DNA of 7,327 bases, taken from contig DHLT01000109.1 in assembly GCA_002405405.1 (NCBI GenBank), forward strand, positions 1,789-9,115. Direction: 5' to 3'. Below, piece by piece: positions 6,030-7,327 of the stretch; the first letter of the stretch is position 1; the number at the start of each line of letters is the position of its first letter. The notes under the pieces were generated by a model. The model had not been told where the DNA came from and ran no database searches. It saw only the letters and a list, made by a program, of their open reading frames with translations. The translations under genes and the position numbers were made by a program. Origin of the DNA: Ignavibacteria bacterium UBA4661 (GTDB lineage: Bacteria; Bacteroidota; Ignavibacteria; Kapaibacteriales; UBA4661).

Positions 6030-7327
6030 TTATGGCATTCCTACTGGAACAGCCGGGAGATTTCGTACATCAACAAAGGGGAAGTTTGAGCCAAATTCAC
6101 GATTAATTGCACGAAGCATTTCTGTTGCAATTGCACCATATCCACGAGAAGATGGGTGAACGCCATCTAAACTGAAGAAGCCGCCCGAAATGAAGGCTAC
6201 GGTCAAAGACGAGCCAAGACCTGGCATTGCATAACCGCGCGCAGCAACATCTGCTAATGTTGCATTTGCATCAAAGAGAGCTGCTCGCTTAGGACTTTGA
6301 TAACGAGCTATGGCACTTGCAATCGCTGAGTTAAAGTCATTGGTTGCATTTCGTGCAACAACGATTTCCAGACTATCAAGAACCAAATTATCAGGAAGGG
6401 GATTTGCGAGGGATGTTCCTGCGCCTTGTGCAAGCAGTGTAGGAAGTGCTGAAACCGCCGGAAGAAGAATCAAGTCAGCTGCTGAAATGCGACGTAAGCC
6501 ACCGGGTGAAAGCGATGAACGAACAACCAAGCCATTGAGTGTAGGACGTCCATTTTCCTGGAGCGGGAAATTTGCAGGCAAAGCACCCTGAATAAGTGCA
6601 CGTGCTTGAAAATACGGCGCGAACAAAACATTGGGAACATTCCCAACCAGTACTTTTGCATTTGGCATTCTACGCATCACGGTATCAAGCAGAGCGTTGA
6701 ATTGAGATGCAAAGCGCGCTGACTCAGTTGGTGTCGGATTAATTTGAGTTGTTAAAAATTGAATATTTGTACCGCTGGTTCCTCCTGATGTAGCGTAACC
6801 TAAAACATCATTGTTACCAATAAAAATTGTAACCAAGTTAGGATTGAGAGCCGCCGCTTGATCGACCAATGTACGACCAAACACAGGATTGCGCATAACA
6901 GCACCAAAGAATGGATTGCGTGCTGCTGACATGCGTGCCGCTGCTAATTGTGCTTCTATACCTGTTGTTGGCGGATGCATATCGGCAAGAACTGCACCGG
7001 GTACGCCAAGATTATTGTATGGGCGAGCAAGTGTAGCATTTGATGGTGCACTGCCAAAACTTTGTGGTGCTCCAAGAGTAAAAGACGAACCGGCCGGAAC
7101 CAAAATTTGACGAGTACCAATTCCTTGACCCGACGCAAACCGCATATATTGGAATTGGTCTGCACCATCACCAACCGTTATGCCCATTGCTTGAGCCATA
7201 AGAACCGGGTATGCTACATCAACGTCTTTCCATACAACAGCACAGGATTGAAATCCTGCTGTTAAACTATTGCCATGAGAAAAATATCGATTTGGTGAGC
7301 AAGCCGATGTTATTGATACTGGGTCAC
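6030..7327 (-). CDS. Large SGNH/GDSL-family hydrolase (5' partial)
   Basis: The frame runs from the TAA at 6030-6032 to the right edge without a stop, giving 431 visible residues (numbered from base 7325 leftwards). The four SGNH blocks are all present. Block I is H-G-N-S-L-T-A-G-F (17-25), with the nucleophile Ser20 at 7266-7268. Block II is N-N-L-G-V-P-G-A (104-111). Block III is G-N-N-D (170-173). Block V is D-G-V-H-P-S (387-392), with the catalytic Asp387 and His390. The ATG at 7197-7199 is not the start, because it would drop block I. The family hydrolyses esters or acyl groups, such as lipid, acetyl-sugar or polysaccharide esters; the substrate here is unknown. Blocks III and V are about 215 residues apart, so the protein is longer than simple GDSL esterases. 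It has no T9SS sorting tail, so an envelope or lipoprotein location is only inferred. It is followed by its own terminator at 5969-6003. Confidence 0.92.
   Translation of the reverse strand, partial: DPVSITSACSPNRYFSHGNSLTAGFQSCAVVWKDVDVAYPVLMAQAMGITVGDGADQFQYMRFASGQGIGTRQILVPAGSSFTLGAPQSFGSAPSNATLARPYNNLGVPGAVLADMHPPTTGIEAQLAAARMSAARNPFFGAVMRNPVFGRTLVDQAAALNPNLVTIFIGNNDVLGYATSGGTSGTNIQFLTTQINPTPTESARFASQFNALLDTVMRRMPNAKVLVGNVPNVLFAPYFQARALIQGALPANFPLQENGRPTLNGLVVRSSLSPGGLRRISAADLILLPAVSALPTLLAQGAGTSLANPLPDNLVLDSLEIVVARNATNDFNSAIASAIARYQSPKRAALFDANATLADVAARGYAMPGLGSSLTVAFISGGFFSLDGVHPSSRGYGAIATEMLRAINREFGSNFPFVDVRNLPAVPVGMP

Noticed and set aside
7237..7262. Inverted repeat (CAGGAT-TGAA-ATCCTG with flanking ACAG/CTGT) near the right edge
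   Set aside because: It lies inside the SGNH hydrolase reading frame, encoding residues right after block I, has a 2-base bulge and no T tract; probably chance pairing.
7281..7304. A-C-S sequence near the right edge as a lipoprotein cleavage site of the SGNH hydrolase
   Set aside because: The preceding residues (T-S-A-C) do not fit the lipobox, no hydrophobic helix precedes it within the visible part, and it is only 11 residues before the catalytic Ser.

Overview
The window holds four protein-coding genes. One is cut by the left edge and one by the right edge. I see no RNA genes, insertion sequences or CRISPR. The large left-hand protein ends in a type IX secretion (T9SS) C-terminal sorting domain. 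T9SS is confined to the Bacteroidota and close relatives, so the DNA very probably comes from that superphylum. The moderate base composition, long Ig-like surface proteins, an SGNH hydrolase of the GNSLTAG type and the lack of clear Shine-Dalgarno sequences fit an Ignavibacteria/Kapabacteria-like lineage, but that finer placement is inference.

Layout: bases 1-3948 (+) encode the last 1315 residues of a giant modular secreted protein. From left to right it has four Ig-like units of about 94 residues, two IPT/TIG domains, another beta-sandwich region, two cadherin-like units, a divergent insert with a CSPG-like motif, two more cadherin-like units, and the T9SS sorting domain. A perfect 13-bp hairpin with a T tract on one side and an A tract on the other (3966-4015) probably ends transcription from both directions.

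On the minus strand, 5871 to 4038 carries a likely two-gene operon: a bestrophin-family channel, then, 22 bases later, a TyrA-like (prephenate dehydrogenase family) protein. A second hairpin terminator at 5969-6003 separates this pair from the upstream minus-strand gene (6030 to beyond 7327). That gene encodes a large SGNH/GDSL hydrolase whose start lies outside the window.

The genes do not form an obvious shared pathway. Two products, the T9SS adhesin and the SGNH hydrolase, probably work at or outside the cell envelope. The bestrophin is an inner-membrane channel and the TyrA-like protein is cytosolic. I found no convincing new multi-gene system. The points most worth a second look are the roughly 847-residue lysine-free stretch of the adhesin, its CSPG-like insert, and the pairing of a divergent TyrA with a bestrophin channel.
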